Below, piece by piece: positions 1-5,745 of a stretch of 5,745 nt of DNA. The first letter of the stretch is position 1; every line of letters begins with the position of its first letter. A model generated the notes under the pieces. It was not told the origin of the DNA. It worked only from the letters and a program-made list of their open reading frames with translations, and made no database searches. The translations under genes and the position numbers were made by a program. The DNA is from Bacteroidota bacterium (GTDB lineage Bacteria > Bacteroidota > Bacteroidia > Flavobacteriales > Flavobacteriaceae): assembly GCA_023386255.1 (NCBI GenBank), contig JAEWKB010000319.1, positions 1-5,745 on the forward strand. The letters are read 5' to 3'.

Positions 1-1
1 G

Positions 2-838
2 GCGAAACCGGAAAATGTGCTGTTGATTTATGGTTACAATGATGCCGATGCCATAGGAAGCAATGACCGCACCCGGGATAAAGACCTTAGCTGCCATGTT
101 TCGGGTTGTACAGGATTTTGGGTAAGGGAGCATACCTTTGCACAGTCGCTCGGGGAGCCAGATCTTGAAACTGAAGGGGCAGGCAGTGATGCGCACCACC
201 TGCGCGCCATTGACAGCCAGATGAACGGCAGCAGGAGCAACAAGCCTTTTGCTGACGGATCTGGTACGGCAACTACTATTACAGGAGGGCTTTGGTATCC
301 GGGAGATGAATGGAAAGGTGACGTAGCACGCATGATGATGTACATGTATATACGATACCAGTCGCAGTGTGAAGCGGTTGATGTAGGCTCGGGCAGTACA
401 TCTTACAGCCCGCTGGGCGACATGCCCAACATATTCCTGGAATGGAACCAGGAAGATCCCGTGAGCCAGTACGAAATGAACAGGAATACTATATTACAAG
501 GGATACAGGGCAACCGTAACCCATTTATAGATAACCCTTACCTTGCCACCTTAATATGGAATGGGCCGCAGGCGCAGGACACATGGGGACTATTGGCAGA
601 AGAAGATTATGCTATTAATAAAGTTATGGTTTACCCCACAGTTACCACAGGTGTTATCTTTATAGAAAATCCTGATGCGACAACCTACAATTATACGCTG
701 CATAACAGTGTAGGGCAGCAAATAGCTTTTTCAGTTGCAGATAATAAAATCGACCTGGGCAGTAATGCTTCGGGCATCTATTTCCTGAGCCTTAGCAGTG
801 GCAGCGACAGCAGGGTAATCCGTATTGTAAAGCAGTAA
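2..838 (+). CDS. Secreted endonuclease I family nuclease with T9SS sorting domain (5' partial)
   Basis: This is the 3' part (278 codons plus TAA) of an extracellular EndA/NucM/Vvn-type nuclease, a beta-beta-alpha-metal fold family that cleaves DNA and often RNA. The frame is open to the left edge; the GTG at 17 is an internal Val codon, because the family motif ENVLLIYGYND begins before it. Counting from base 2, REHTFAQS lies at residues 42-49, where Glu43/His44 fit the metal ligand and general-base His of Vvn. It is followed by DAHHLR at 63-68, NGSRSN at 75-80 and the family block WYPGDEWKGDVAR at 98-110. A Cys-x4-Cys pair (residues 31 and 36) could form a disulfide after export. The last ~75 residues are a beta-rich T9SS type A sorting domain starting near VMVYPTVTTG and ending with a basic tail (VIRIVKQ), which predicts secretion across the outer membrane. 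The N-terminal signal peptide lies outside the window. One small deviation is HHLRA where relatives usually have HHLRP. The gene is convergent with the next one. The family call is firm; the substrate is inferred. Confidence 0.92.
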   Translation, partial: AKPENVLLIYGYNDADAIGSNDRTRDKDLSCHVSGCTGFWVREHTFAQSLGEPDLETEGAGSDAHHLRAIDSQMNGSRSNKPFADGSGTATTITGGLWYPGDEWKGDVARMMMYMYIRYQSQCEAVDVGSGSTSYSPLGDMPNIFLEWNQEDPVSQYEMNRNTILQGIQGNRNPFIDNPYLATLIWNGPQAQDTWGLLAEEDYAINKVMVYPTVTTGVIFIENPDATTYNYTLHNSVGQQIAFSVADNKIDLGSNASGIYFLSLSSGSDSRVIRIVKQ

Positions 839-864
839 TCAGAAAGTTTGGTTGGAAGATAACA

Positions 865-955
865 GCCTGATGTTCCATTTCGACAAAGGAGAAATCTCAT
901 TATACAACTTAGATTTCTCTGCTTCGCTACGCTACGATCGAAATGGAACGCCTGA
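865..955. repeat. REP/MITE-like imperfect palindrome with flanking 6-bp direct repeat
   Basis: The outer arms GTTCCATTTCGA (872-883) and TCGAAATGGAAC (938-949) are perfect 12-bp inverted repeats. The inner arms GAGAAATCT (889-897) and AGATTTCTC (911-919) are perfect 9-bp inverted repeats around a 13-nt loop. The two stems are joined by 5 nt on the left and 18 nt on the right; the right joint contains GCTAC twice in tandem (926-935). GCCTGA occurs directly outside on both sides (865-870 and 950-955), as a target-site duplication would. The element fills the gap between two convergent genes, so the hairpin could also end transcription from both sides, but no U-tract follows directly. My recollection is that TTTCGA...GAGAAATCTC palindromes are common between flavobacterial genes. 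Whether this one is multicopy in its genome cannot be seen here. Confidence 0.7.
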
Positions 956-962
956 GACAGTT

Positions 963-1427
963 TTACATATTTTCAAACCTGTAGTCAAACGCGCCTTTGC
1001 GCAAATTGACCCCGTATTCGGCCCATGCTTTCAGGCACGCCAGGAAGTTGGCCCAGCCTTCGGTATTGCCGGTTAGCCAGTCGGTTCCGGGGTCTGCACC
1101 ATCACTTGGCTTTTCAGTCACGTAAACAACTGTAGCGGTATCTTTATACTTCCGGAAGGTAATCTCAACTACATGTTTACCTCCTCCTTCAGCCTCCCAG
1201 TAAAAAGTTAGCAGTTCATCTTTTATGACCTTACCAATCTGTACAGGAAACTCACCATCAAACTCAGGGAAACCCCACAACAATTTTGCATTCTCCTCCA
1301 TCCTGCCCGAGCTTTTGCTAATCCAGTAGTTAGTTATCTGTGCAGGGTCGGCAACCGCCTCAAATACTTCATGTACGGGTTTTAAAACCTGTATAGAAGC
1401 TTTAACTTCATATAAATTTTTGCTCAT
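963..1427 (-). CDS. SRPBCC / AHSA1-family START-like domain protein
   Basis: This 154-residue protein is a single START-like domain of the AHSA1 (Aha1 C-terminal homology) group, a helix-grip fold that surrounds a hydrophobic cavity. The evidence is a first beta-strand (YEVKASIQVLKP), then the typical helix and loop VHEVFEAVADPAQITNYW (residues 18-35), the LLWGFPEF strand, strands such as LLTFYWEAEGGGKHVVEITF, and a C-terminal amphipathic helix containing WANFLACLKAWAEYG followed by NLRKG. Length and order match a complete family member. There is no signal peptide or membrane segment, so it should be cytoplasmic. Ligand and role are unknown for most bacterial members, and nothing nearby indicates one. 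The ATG at 1427-1425 is the only good start, and no Shine-Dalgarno sequence is visible. The stop (TAA, 965-963) lies about 14 bp from the palindromic element. The gene is divergent from the lipoprotein gene, with 66 bp between the two starts. Confidence 0.88.
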   Translation of the reverse strand: MSKNLYEVKASIQVLKPVHEVFEAVADPAQITNYWISKSSGRMEENAKLLWGFPEFDGEFPVQIGKVIKDELLTFYWEAEGGGKHVVEITFRKYKDTATVVYVTEKPSDGADPGTDWLTGNTEGWANFLACLKAWAEYGVNLRKGAFDYRFENM

Positions 1428-1493
1428 CGCTATTCGTATTTACTTATAAAACACTTGTAAATTATAGTATTTTTGTATTAAAATTTTTAAAAA
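1428..1493. promoter_or_regulatory. AT-rich divergent intergenic promoter region
   Basis: This 66-bp gap separates the START-like gene (minus) from the lipoprotein gene (plus), so it must hold the start signals of both unless either is read from further away. On the plus strand TATTTTTG (1468-1475) fits the Bacteroidota -7 consensus TAnnTTTG and leaves an 18-nt distance to the ATG at 1494. No TTG lies at the expected -33 distance; the only TTG (1455-1457) is too close. I found no good TAnnTTTG match on the minus strand. Neither gene has a Shine-Dalgarno sequence, as is usual in this phylum; the plus-strand leader is almost pure A/T just before the ATG. Confidence 0.45.
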
Positions 1494-2042
1494 ATGATAA
1501 AGCTTATCCGCCTGCTGTGTATTTCCCTGTTGGTTATATCCTGTAAAAAAGAGAACGAAACACCTGCTGTTACCGATACACAAGCAACTACCGAAGCTAA
1601 TGTGCCTGATACAATAATACATGATTCCGCTACCGGTATGAGTGATACAGAGGATAATGTGTATAAAGTTATAGAAAGAATTAAAACTTCAAAACCTGAA
1701 AACAGGAAAAAAGAGCTTGAAAATTTTATCTGGTTTGGCGACAGGGTTGACGGGGCAGTTTCTGAAGCTTATTCCAATTTTGCTTTTGAGTATGAAAAAA
1801 GCAACAAGAAAGATTTCTACTCCGTACTTACTCAGGGAGATACCGTATTGCTGAAGAAATGGGTTGCGGCGGCCAAAAAAGAAATTGATATACTGGCGGA
1901 AGATGAAAACGAGGTTAGGAACATACTTCAGGAAATGAGGAGTGGCTTACGGGATAAATCGCTCTCTGCAGATGAAAAAAAGCTTGCCAAATATTACTAC
2001 AAGCGTATGGCGGGAAGCTTTCCTAATTTCCCATTCAAATAA
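1494..2042 (+). CDS. Uncharacterised lipoprotein
   Basis: I do not recognise this 182-residue protein. The N-terminus is a clear type II signal peptide: a short basic start (MIKLIR), a hydrophobic core, and a lipobox VISC with the lipidated Cys at residue 17. After the Cys come KKENE; a Lys with acidic residues at +4 and +6 resembles the surface lipoprotein export signal described in Flavobacteriia, although +5 is Asn, so surface exposure is possible but unproven. Residues ~22-50 are a Thr/Ala/Asp-rich linker. Residues ~53-182 look mostly alpha-helical, with many Lys and Glu residues, including the segments ENRKKELENFIWFGDR and KKWVAAAKKEIDILAEDENE. No catalytic motif is visible. The ATG at 1494 is the only sensible start because it begins the signal peptide. 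The stop is 2 nt before rluE, so the two are probably co-transcribed. Its being a lipoprotein is well supported; any function is unknown. Confidence 0.85.
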   Translation: MIKLIRLLCISLLVISCKKENETPAVTDTQATTEANVPDTIIHDSATGMSDTEDNVYKVIERIKTSKPENRKKELENFIWFGDRVDGAVSEAYSNFAFEYEKSNKKDFYSVLTQGDTVLLKKWVAAAKKEIDILAEDENEVRNILQEMRSGLRDKSLSADEKKLAKYYYKRMAGSFPNFPFK

Positions 2043-2044
2043 TT

Positions 2045-2629
2045 GTGACTGCAGTAACTCATCACCACTATATCATTTATAAGCCGTACGGCTACCTGAG
2101 CCAGTTTGTTTATAACCTTAAGCGCAACAAAAAACTGTTGGGTGAGCTGTATCCTTTTCTTGATGGTACTATGGCCATAGGCAGGCTGGATGAAGACTCA
2201 GAAGGCCTGCTGCTCCTTACCACCGATGGCATGATGAGCGAGATCGTCCGCGGACGAAAAATGGAAAAAGAGTACTACGTACAGGTAGACGGGCTAATTG
2301 GCGATGATGCTATTGAAAAACTGAGGAACGGTGTTGAGATCGGTTTTAAAGGAACACGATACACTACCCTGCCCTGTAACGCTTTTATTTTACACGATGT
2401 ACCCGATTTTCCTGAACGCGGAAAGAAAATCCGCGACGAACGCCATGGCCCTACCTCGTGGATTTCGGTTACCATTACCGAAGGAAAGTTCAGGCAGGTA
2501 CGCAAAATGACGGCGGCAGTGGGTTTCCCTACGCTACGGCTTGTACGGGTGCGTGTTGGTAACATCAGGTTAGGGAATTTAGAGCCCGGAGAAGTTCATG
2601 AAGTCGAAGATTTGCTCTCTTTGCTTTAA
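2045..2629 (+). CDS. rluE: RluE-type 23S rRNA pseudouridine synthase
   Basis: This cytoplasmic enzyme converts a uridine in 23S rRNA to pseudouridine; E. coli RluE modifies U2457 near the peptidyl-transferase centre. The 194 residues open directly with the family strand YIIYKPYG (9-16). The catalytic motif GRLDEDSEGLLLLTTDG follows (46-62), with Asp49 as the nucleophile. Next come KEYYVQVDG, then PTSW (136-139) and the C-terminal block EGKFRQVRKMTAAVGFPTL, ending at about residue 165. There is no N-terminal S4 RNA-binding domain. That absence, the short length and the PTSW block favour RluE over RsuA, RluB or RluF, which normally carry S4. Relative to E. coli RluE (217 residues) it lacks the basic N-terminal extension. 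The start is GTG (2045-2047): no ATG or TTG is available in frame after the upstream in-frame stop at 2024-2026, and the next Met (residue 43) would cut away conserved sequence. It begins 2 nt after the lipoprotein stop, which suggests translational coupling. The family is certain; the exact target uridine is inferred. Confidence 0.9.
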   Translation: MTAVTHHHYIIYKPYGYLSQFVYNLKRNKKLLGELYPFLDGTMAIGRLDEDSEGLLLLTTDGMMSEIVRGRKMEKEYYVQVDGLIGDDAIEKLRNGVEIGFKGTRYTTLPCNAFILHDVPDFPERGKKIRDERHGPTSWISVTITEGKFRQVRKMTAAVGFPTLRLVRVRVGNIRLGNLEPGEVHEVEDLLSLL

Positions 2630-2650
2630 ATAATTGATTATTATTGCTCT

Positions 2651-3232
2651 ATGAAAAAAATATACTCCCTCATGATGTTTTTTGCACTAACAGCTTCTGC
2701 ACAGGAAAAAGTACTGGAGGGCAGCTTTAAAAACCTGACGGGCATAAGCAGCTATAATGTTGTGTTTGATTACAGCGGCATGAAGGTATATGATTATGAA
2801 TCGGAAGAGGCATTCTTTAAAGATAAAATTGACAGGCGCGGAACCGATAAAGCTGAAGAATTTAAAAACAAATGGTTTGGCGACAGGGAAACACTTTATG
2901 AGCCTAAGTTTATTGCCTATTTTAATGAACGTATGAAAGGCAAGGTTACAGCAGCCAAAAATGCAACCACTCCTTATACCATATCAGTAAAAACAACATG
3001 GCTGTATCCTGGTTACAGTTTTGGCGTAGGGAAAGAAGAAGCCAAAATTAGTGCGGTACTTACTGTTTATGAAACAGCCAATCCTGCCAATGTGCTCCTG
3101 AAGGTTGAGTATGACCGCTCGATTGGCCTTGAGCCCACTGAAAAATCAGGCGACACCGGTTACCGCATTGCCGGGGCTTATGAGAAATTGGCAAAGAACT
3201 TTACCCTGCAGCTGAAACGGTTTGTTAAGTAG
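2651..3232 (+). CDS. Uncharacterised secreted protein
   Basis: I do not recognise a named family for this 193-residue protein. It begins with a type I signal peptide: MKKIYS, a hydrophobic stretch, and an Ala-Ser-Ala site, with cleavage predicted after Ala17 (ASA|QE). There is no lipobox, T9SS tail or later membrane segment, so the mature protein of about 176 residues should sit in the periplasm. Visible segments are an opening beta-like stretch (VLEGSFKNLTGISSYNVVFDY), a charged helical part (residues ~55-75), an aromatic motif NKWFGDRETLYEP, and a beta-rich second half with ISVKTTWLYPGY and KISAVLTVYE. A final segment, GAYEKLAKNFTLQLKRF, looks like an amphipathic helix. No catalytic residues stand out. 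It starts 21 nt after rluE with no separate promoter that I can see, so it is probably the last gene of the lipoprotein-rluE run. tamB begins 90 nt downstream on the same strand. Export is well supported; function is unknown. Confidence 0.85.
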   Translation: MKKIYSLMMFFALTASAQEKVLEGSFKNLTGISSYNVVFDYSGMKVYDYESEEAFFKDKIDRRGTDKAEEFKNKWFGDRETLYEPKFIAYFNERMKGKVTAAKNATTPYTISVKTTWLYPGYSFGVGKEEAKISAVLTVYETANPANVLLKVEYDRSIGLEPTEKSGDTGYRIAGAYEKLAKNFTLQLKRFVK

Positions 3233-3322
3233 AGCGTATATCTATAAGATTAGCTTTACAAATTTAACTTTAGCAAAACTTTAAAACAATCTTATATTAT
3301 TTGTCCTATTTTTAGTGGACAA
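3233..3322 (+). promoter_or_regulatory. tamB: AT-rich leader upstream of tamB
   Basis: This 90-bp gap has no gene. It holds a 9-bp perfect inverted repeat, TATAAGATT (3243-3251) and AATCTTATA (3288-3296), separated by 36 nt. A second inverted repeat overlaps the tamB start and is listed separately. TATTATTTG (3295-3303) resembles the TAnnTTTG -7 box but has three bases rather than two between TA and TTTG, and no TTG sits near -33. It leaves about 19 nt to the ATG. The gap could therefore hold a weak tamB promoter, or be read through from the upstream genes. No classical terminator with a T-run is visible. Confidence 0.35.
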
Positions 3323-3324
3323 AT
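3299..3324 (+). promoter_or_regulatory. Perfect 8-bp inverted repeat overlapping the tamB start codon
   Basis: ATTTGTCC (3299-3306) and GGACAAAT (3317-3324) are perfect reverse complements separated by a 10-nt loop. The right arm ends on the AT of the tamB ATG (3323-3325). In an mRNA that starts further upstream this would fold into a hairpin burying the start codon. If transcription instead starts just downstream of the -7-like TTTG inside the left arm, the pair would act only as DNA, for example as an operator. The sequence shows the repeat; the role is inferred. Confidence 0.4.
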
Positions 3325-5745
3325 GAACACAAAGGCTAAGAAATACCTGCGCAAAAGCTTAAAGATACTACTCTGGATAGTAGGCTCTGTTATAGGACTG
3401 TTCCTGTTAATTGTGCTGCTGCTGCAGATTCCTTATTTCCAAAATATTGTAAAAGATGAGGCCGTAGCTTATCTGGAGGGCAAAATTGGTACTGAAGTGC
3501 AAATAGGCCGTCTTGAAATTGGCTTACCCAAAAAAGTAATCCTGGAAGGCGTTTATTTTGAAAGCCAGCAGGGCGATACACTACTTGCCGGAGATAAGCT
3601 TGCAGTGGACATAAGCCTGATGAAATTGCTGAGCAATGAAGTTGAAATCAATTCTATAGACCTGCAGGGTATTGTAGCCAATGTAAAGCGTAACAAAGAT
3701 TCCGTTTTTAACTTCGATTATATCATTGATGCTTTTGCATCGGGTAAACCGAAAGATACTACTTCGGCACCCATGAAATTCTCAATGGACAAGATAAACC
3801 TCGACAGGATTAGGGTTACCTTTAATGATGAAATTACCAAAAACAACCTGAGTGCGAACATTGGGCATTTTGACACACGCATAAAGAAGTTTGACCTTGA
3901 CAAGCTGGACTTTGAAGTGCCTAAAGTAAAACTTGACGGGCTTAAGGTAAGGCTTAAGCAGGGACTGGTGGCTGAATTGGCACAGGGCACGCAAAAAATA
4001 GCCGAAGAAGCATCTAAAAAGCCCGACCTGAAACTGAAGCTTGGTGAGATTGACGTTACTAATATTGATGTAGGTTATGATAATGAAGGCTCACACCTTG
4101 ATACCGGCATACGGCTGAACAAACTGCTGGTTGAAGTAAACACCATAGACCTTAAAGGGCAGCTTATAGACCTTGAAAAAATTGAGCTTAACGGATTGAA
4201 GGGCCAGCTGGCATTCAGCAAATTTGAAAAACAGGTACAGCAGGCGCTTCCTGAAAAAACGCAGGCGGTGGCACAGGCACAGTGGAAAATAAAACTAGCC
4301 AACGCCGATATTAAGAATGTAGCCTTTAAGTTTGACGACCAGAATTCAACCCCTGTAGCACGGGGGATAGATTATAAACACCTTGACATTACCAACTTTA
4401 ATCTTGAGGCCAAAAATTTCTCATACGCGCCTAATGCTATTTCAGGTGATATAAGGCAGCTGACCGTTAAAGATAAGAGCGGGCTCGACATAAGGGAATT
4501 CCATACAGAAATGGCCTATGGCCCTAAAGGCGCTGAACTGCGCAACCTGTACCTGGAAACGCCGCAAACGCTTTTAAAAGACCGGATAGTGGTTACCTAC
4601 CCTTCCCTTGAATCGCTTAACAAGAACATAGGCGAAATGGGCGTAGATGCCAATATAGAGGGCAGCCGTGTAGGCTTTAAAGATGTACTGCTTTTTGTGC
4701 CGGGACTGGCAAACACTAATCCTTTTAAAAGTAACCCGAACGCGGTACTTGAAATAAACAGCAGTGTGGAAGGTAAGGTTAAAGACCTGCGAATAGATAA
4801 TCTTGAAGTGAGCGGCATAGGCAGCACTACCCTTGCCGCCAGCGGAAGGATTATCGGCCTGCCTGATGCACAAAATGCTTATTTCGACATGAATGTACGC
4901 GACTTACGAACCACTTCAAAAGATATTAAACAGTTTGTACCTGCGGGGACTATTCCGGCAAACATACAATTGCCGGCAAACTTGTCTGCCAAAGCTACTT
5001 TTAAAGGCAGGCTCAATAATTTCAACACTAATGTAAACCTTGTGAGCAGCTTTGGCAACGCTAAGGTAAAAGCTTTGTTTGACCAACGCCGGAAAGGCCG
5101 CGAACGTTATGACGCCGATGTTGATATTGCCAATTTTAATGTGGGAAGGCTCATCAATAACGACTCTATAGGCAGGGTTACATTACGTGCAAAAGTAAAA
5201 GGTACAGGTTTAGATCCTCAAACGGCTTCTGCCAGACTAAAAGGCCGTGTGGTAAAGGCTGAATACAACAGCTACACCTATCGGGACCTTACCATGGACG
5301 GAACCATAAACAACGGCCGCTTTAATGTGGTTGCCGACATGGACGACCCTAATATTGATTTTGACCTCGTGGCCGATGGTGGTTTCAGGGGCAAGTACCC
5401 GAATGGAAAGATCAGGCTGAATGTTGATATTGCCGACCTTGATAAACTGAACCTGCATGCGGGGCCTTTGAAGCTTCGCGGTAATGTAGATGCTGATATT
5501 GCTAACAGCGACCCGGATAACCTGAACGGAACCGTGAGCCTGCACCACTTTATGTTTGCCAATTCCGAAGAGCAGTTTGCACTGGATTCGATAAATATAG
5601 TTGCGGTTTCTACTCCGGAGAAGAATTCCATTACCTTAAAATCTACGATTGCAAAAGCGTCTATTGAAGGCAAATATAAGCTTACCGAACTTGGTGATGC
5701 TTTATCGAACACTATTGCCAAATATTACAACAGTAACCCTTCTGC
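3323..5745 (+). CDS. tamB: TamB-like translocation/assembly module protein (3' partial)
   Basis: The frame stays open from the ATG at 3323 to the right edge: 807 codons plus two bases. Bacteroidota TamB proteins are usually around 1,400-1,700 residues, so roughly half is present and the C-terminal DUF490 (TamB) domain lies outside. TamB is an AsmA-like, beta-groove envelope protein that bridges inner and outer membranes and is linked to outer-membrane protein assembly and phospholipid transport. Seen here: a basic N-terminus, one membrane anchor (residues ~15-36), then the typical opening PYFQNIVKDEAV, KIGTEVQIGRLEIGLP and a VYFES strand. A long run of alternating beta-strands follows, the signature of the repeated groove. 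Late units share the phrase VDIA (residues 600-603 and 701-704) and ADIA (724-727). Two polar, probably helical inserts interrupt the strands (about residues 215-234 and 301-322). The next in-frame Met lies far downstream of the membrane anchor, so the start is secure; there is no Shine-Dalgarno sequence. No TamA/BamA-type partner gene lies in the window. A general AsmA-family protein is the main alternative. Confidence 0.87.
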   Translation, partial: MNTKAKKYLRKSLKILLWIVGSVIGLFLLIVLLLQIPYFQNIVKDEAVAYLEGKIGTEVQIGRLEIGLPKKVILEGVYFESQQGDTLLAGDKLAVDISLMKLLSNEVEINSIDLQGIVANVKRNKDSVFNFDYIIDAFASGKPKDTTSAPMKFSMDKINLDRIRVTFNDEITKNNLSANIGHFDTRIKKFDLDKLDFEVPKVKLDGLKVRLKQGLVAELAQGTQKIAEEASKKPDLKLKLGEIDVTNIDVGYDNEGSHLDTGIRLNKLLVEVNTIDLKGQLIDLEKIELNGLKGQLAFSKFEKQVQQALPEKTQAVAQAQWKIKLANADIKNVAFKFDDQNSTPVARGIDYKHLDITNFNLEAKNFSYAPNAISGDIRQLTVKDKSGLDIREFHTEMAYGPKGAELRNLYLETPQTLLKDRIVVTYPSLESLNKNIGEMGVDANIEGSRVGFKDVLLFVPGLANTNPFKSNPNAVLEINSSVEGKVKDLRIDNLEVSGIGSTTLAASGRIIGLPDAQNAYFDMNVRDLRTTSKDIKQFVPAGTIPANIQLPANLSAKATFKGRLNNFNTNVNLVSSFGNAKVKALFDQRRKGRERYDADVDIANFNVGRLINNDSIGRVTLRAKVKGTGLDPQTASARLKGRVVKAEYNSYTYRDLTMDGTINNGRFNVVADMDDPNIDFDLVADGGFRGKYPNGKIRLNVDIADLDKLNLHAGPLKLRGNVDADIANSDPDNLNGTVSLHHFMFANSEEQFALDSINIVAVSTPEKNSITLKSTIAKASIEGKYKLTELGDALSNTIAKYYNSNPS

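Noticed and set aside
34..345. Minus-strand open frames opposite the nuclease gene (34-345 and 87-272)
   Set aside because: The plus-strand frame carries all endonuclease I motifs; the antisense products are low-complexity Ser/Pro/Arg-rich shadows.
852..1076. A plus-strand open frame of 74 codons starting at 852
   Set aside because: It runs through the palindromic repeat and then antisense to the 3' end of the START-like gene. Its predicted protein has no family features, and its length is expected by chance.
1440..1622. Minus-strand open frame over the divergent promoter region and lipoprotein signal peptide
   Set aside because: It overlaps the lipoprotein N-terminus and the intergenic gap, and its composition is consistent with chance in AT-rich DNA.
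2275..2565. Minus-strand open frame opposite rluE
   Set aside because: It is antisense to the strongly conserved C-terminal half of the pseudouridine synthase and has no family likeness.
2629..2650. AATAAT-TG-ATTATT palindrome and a TATTATTG box between rluE and the secreted-protein gene
   Set aside because: The palindrome is six A/T pairs and easily arises by chance. The box has a mismatch and lies 4 nt before the ATG, too close to be a -7 element for that gene.
3390..5721. Several minus-strand open frames of 63-147 codons opposite tamB, the largest at 5278-5721
   Set aside because: They lie entirely within the long uninterrupted tamB frame, lack recognisable motifs, and mirror its codon pattern.
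1..5745. tRNA, rRNA, CRISPR array, toxin-antitoxin pair, riboswitch, insertion sequence or phage gene
   Set aside because: I looked on both strands and saw no cloverleaf, spaced direct repeats, paired small genes or transposase motifs. The gaps are all shorter than about 130 bp.

Overview
The window reads as ordinary chromosomal DNA from a member of the Bacteroidota, most probably the Flavobacteriaceae. The signs are a type IX secretion (T9SS) C-terminal sorting domain on a secreted nuclease, a TAnnTTTG-type -7 promoter motif, starts without Shine-Dalgarno sequences, a lipoprotein whose Cys is followed by a Lys/acidic run, and a long Bacteroidota-type TamB. Base composition and codon use look even from end to end, and I see no transposase, phage gene or anomalous island.

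Layout: (1) 2-838, plus strand, is the 3' part of a secreted endonuclease I (EndA/NucM-like) ending in a T9SS sorting domain; its 5' end lies outside the window. (2) 839-962 is the gap between two convergent genes. It holds a long imperfect palindrome (about 871-949) with 12-bp perfect outer arms and a 6-bp direct repeat (GCCTGA) directly outside, so it resembles a small REP/MITE-type element. (3) 963-1427, minus strand, is a START-like (SRPBCC/AHSA1 family) protein. (4) 1428-1493 is a 66-bp AT-rich divergent promoter region. (5) 1494-3232, plus strand, is a tight three-gene run: an unrecognised lipoprotein, an RluE-type 23S rRNA pseudouridine synthase starting with GTG 2 nt after it, and an unrecognised secreted protein 21 nt further on. 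(6) 3233-3322 is a leader with two inverted repeats, one of which overlaps the next start codon. (7) 3323-5745, plus strand, is the N-terminal 807 codons of TamB, running off the right edge.

How the genes may work together: three or four products act in or beyond the inner membrane (secreted nuclease, lipoprotein, secreted protein, TamB in the envelope), and two are cytoplasmic (pseudouridine synthase, START-like protein). No single pathway joins them. I did not find a convincing new multi-gene system. The points most worth checking are the palindromic element at 865-955, the stem-loop over the tamB start codon, and the two unrecognised exported proteins on either side of rluE.
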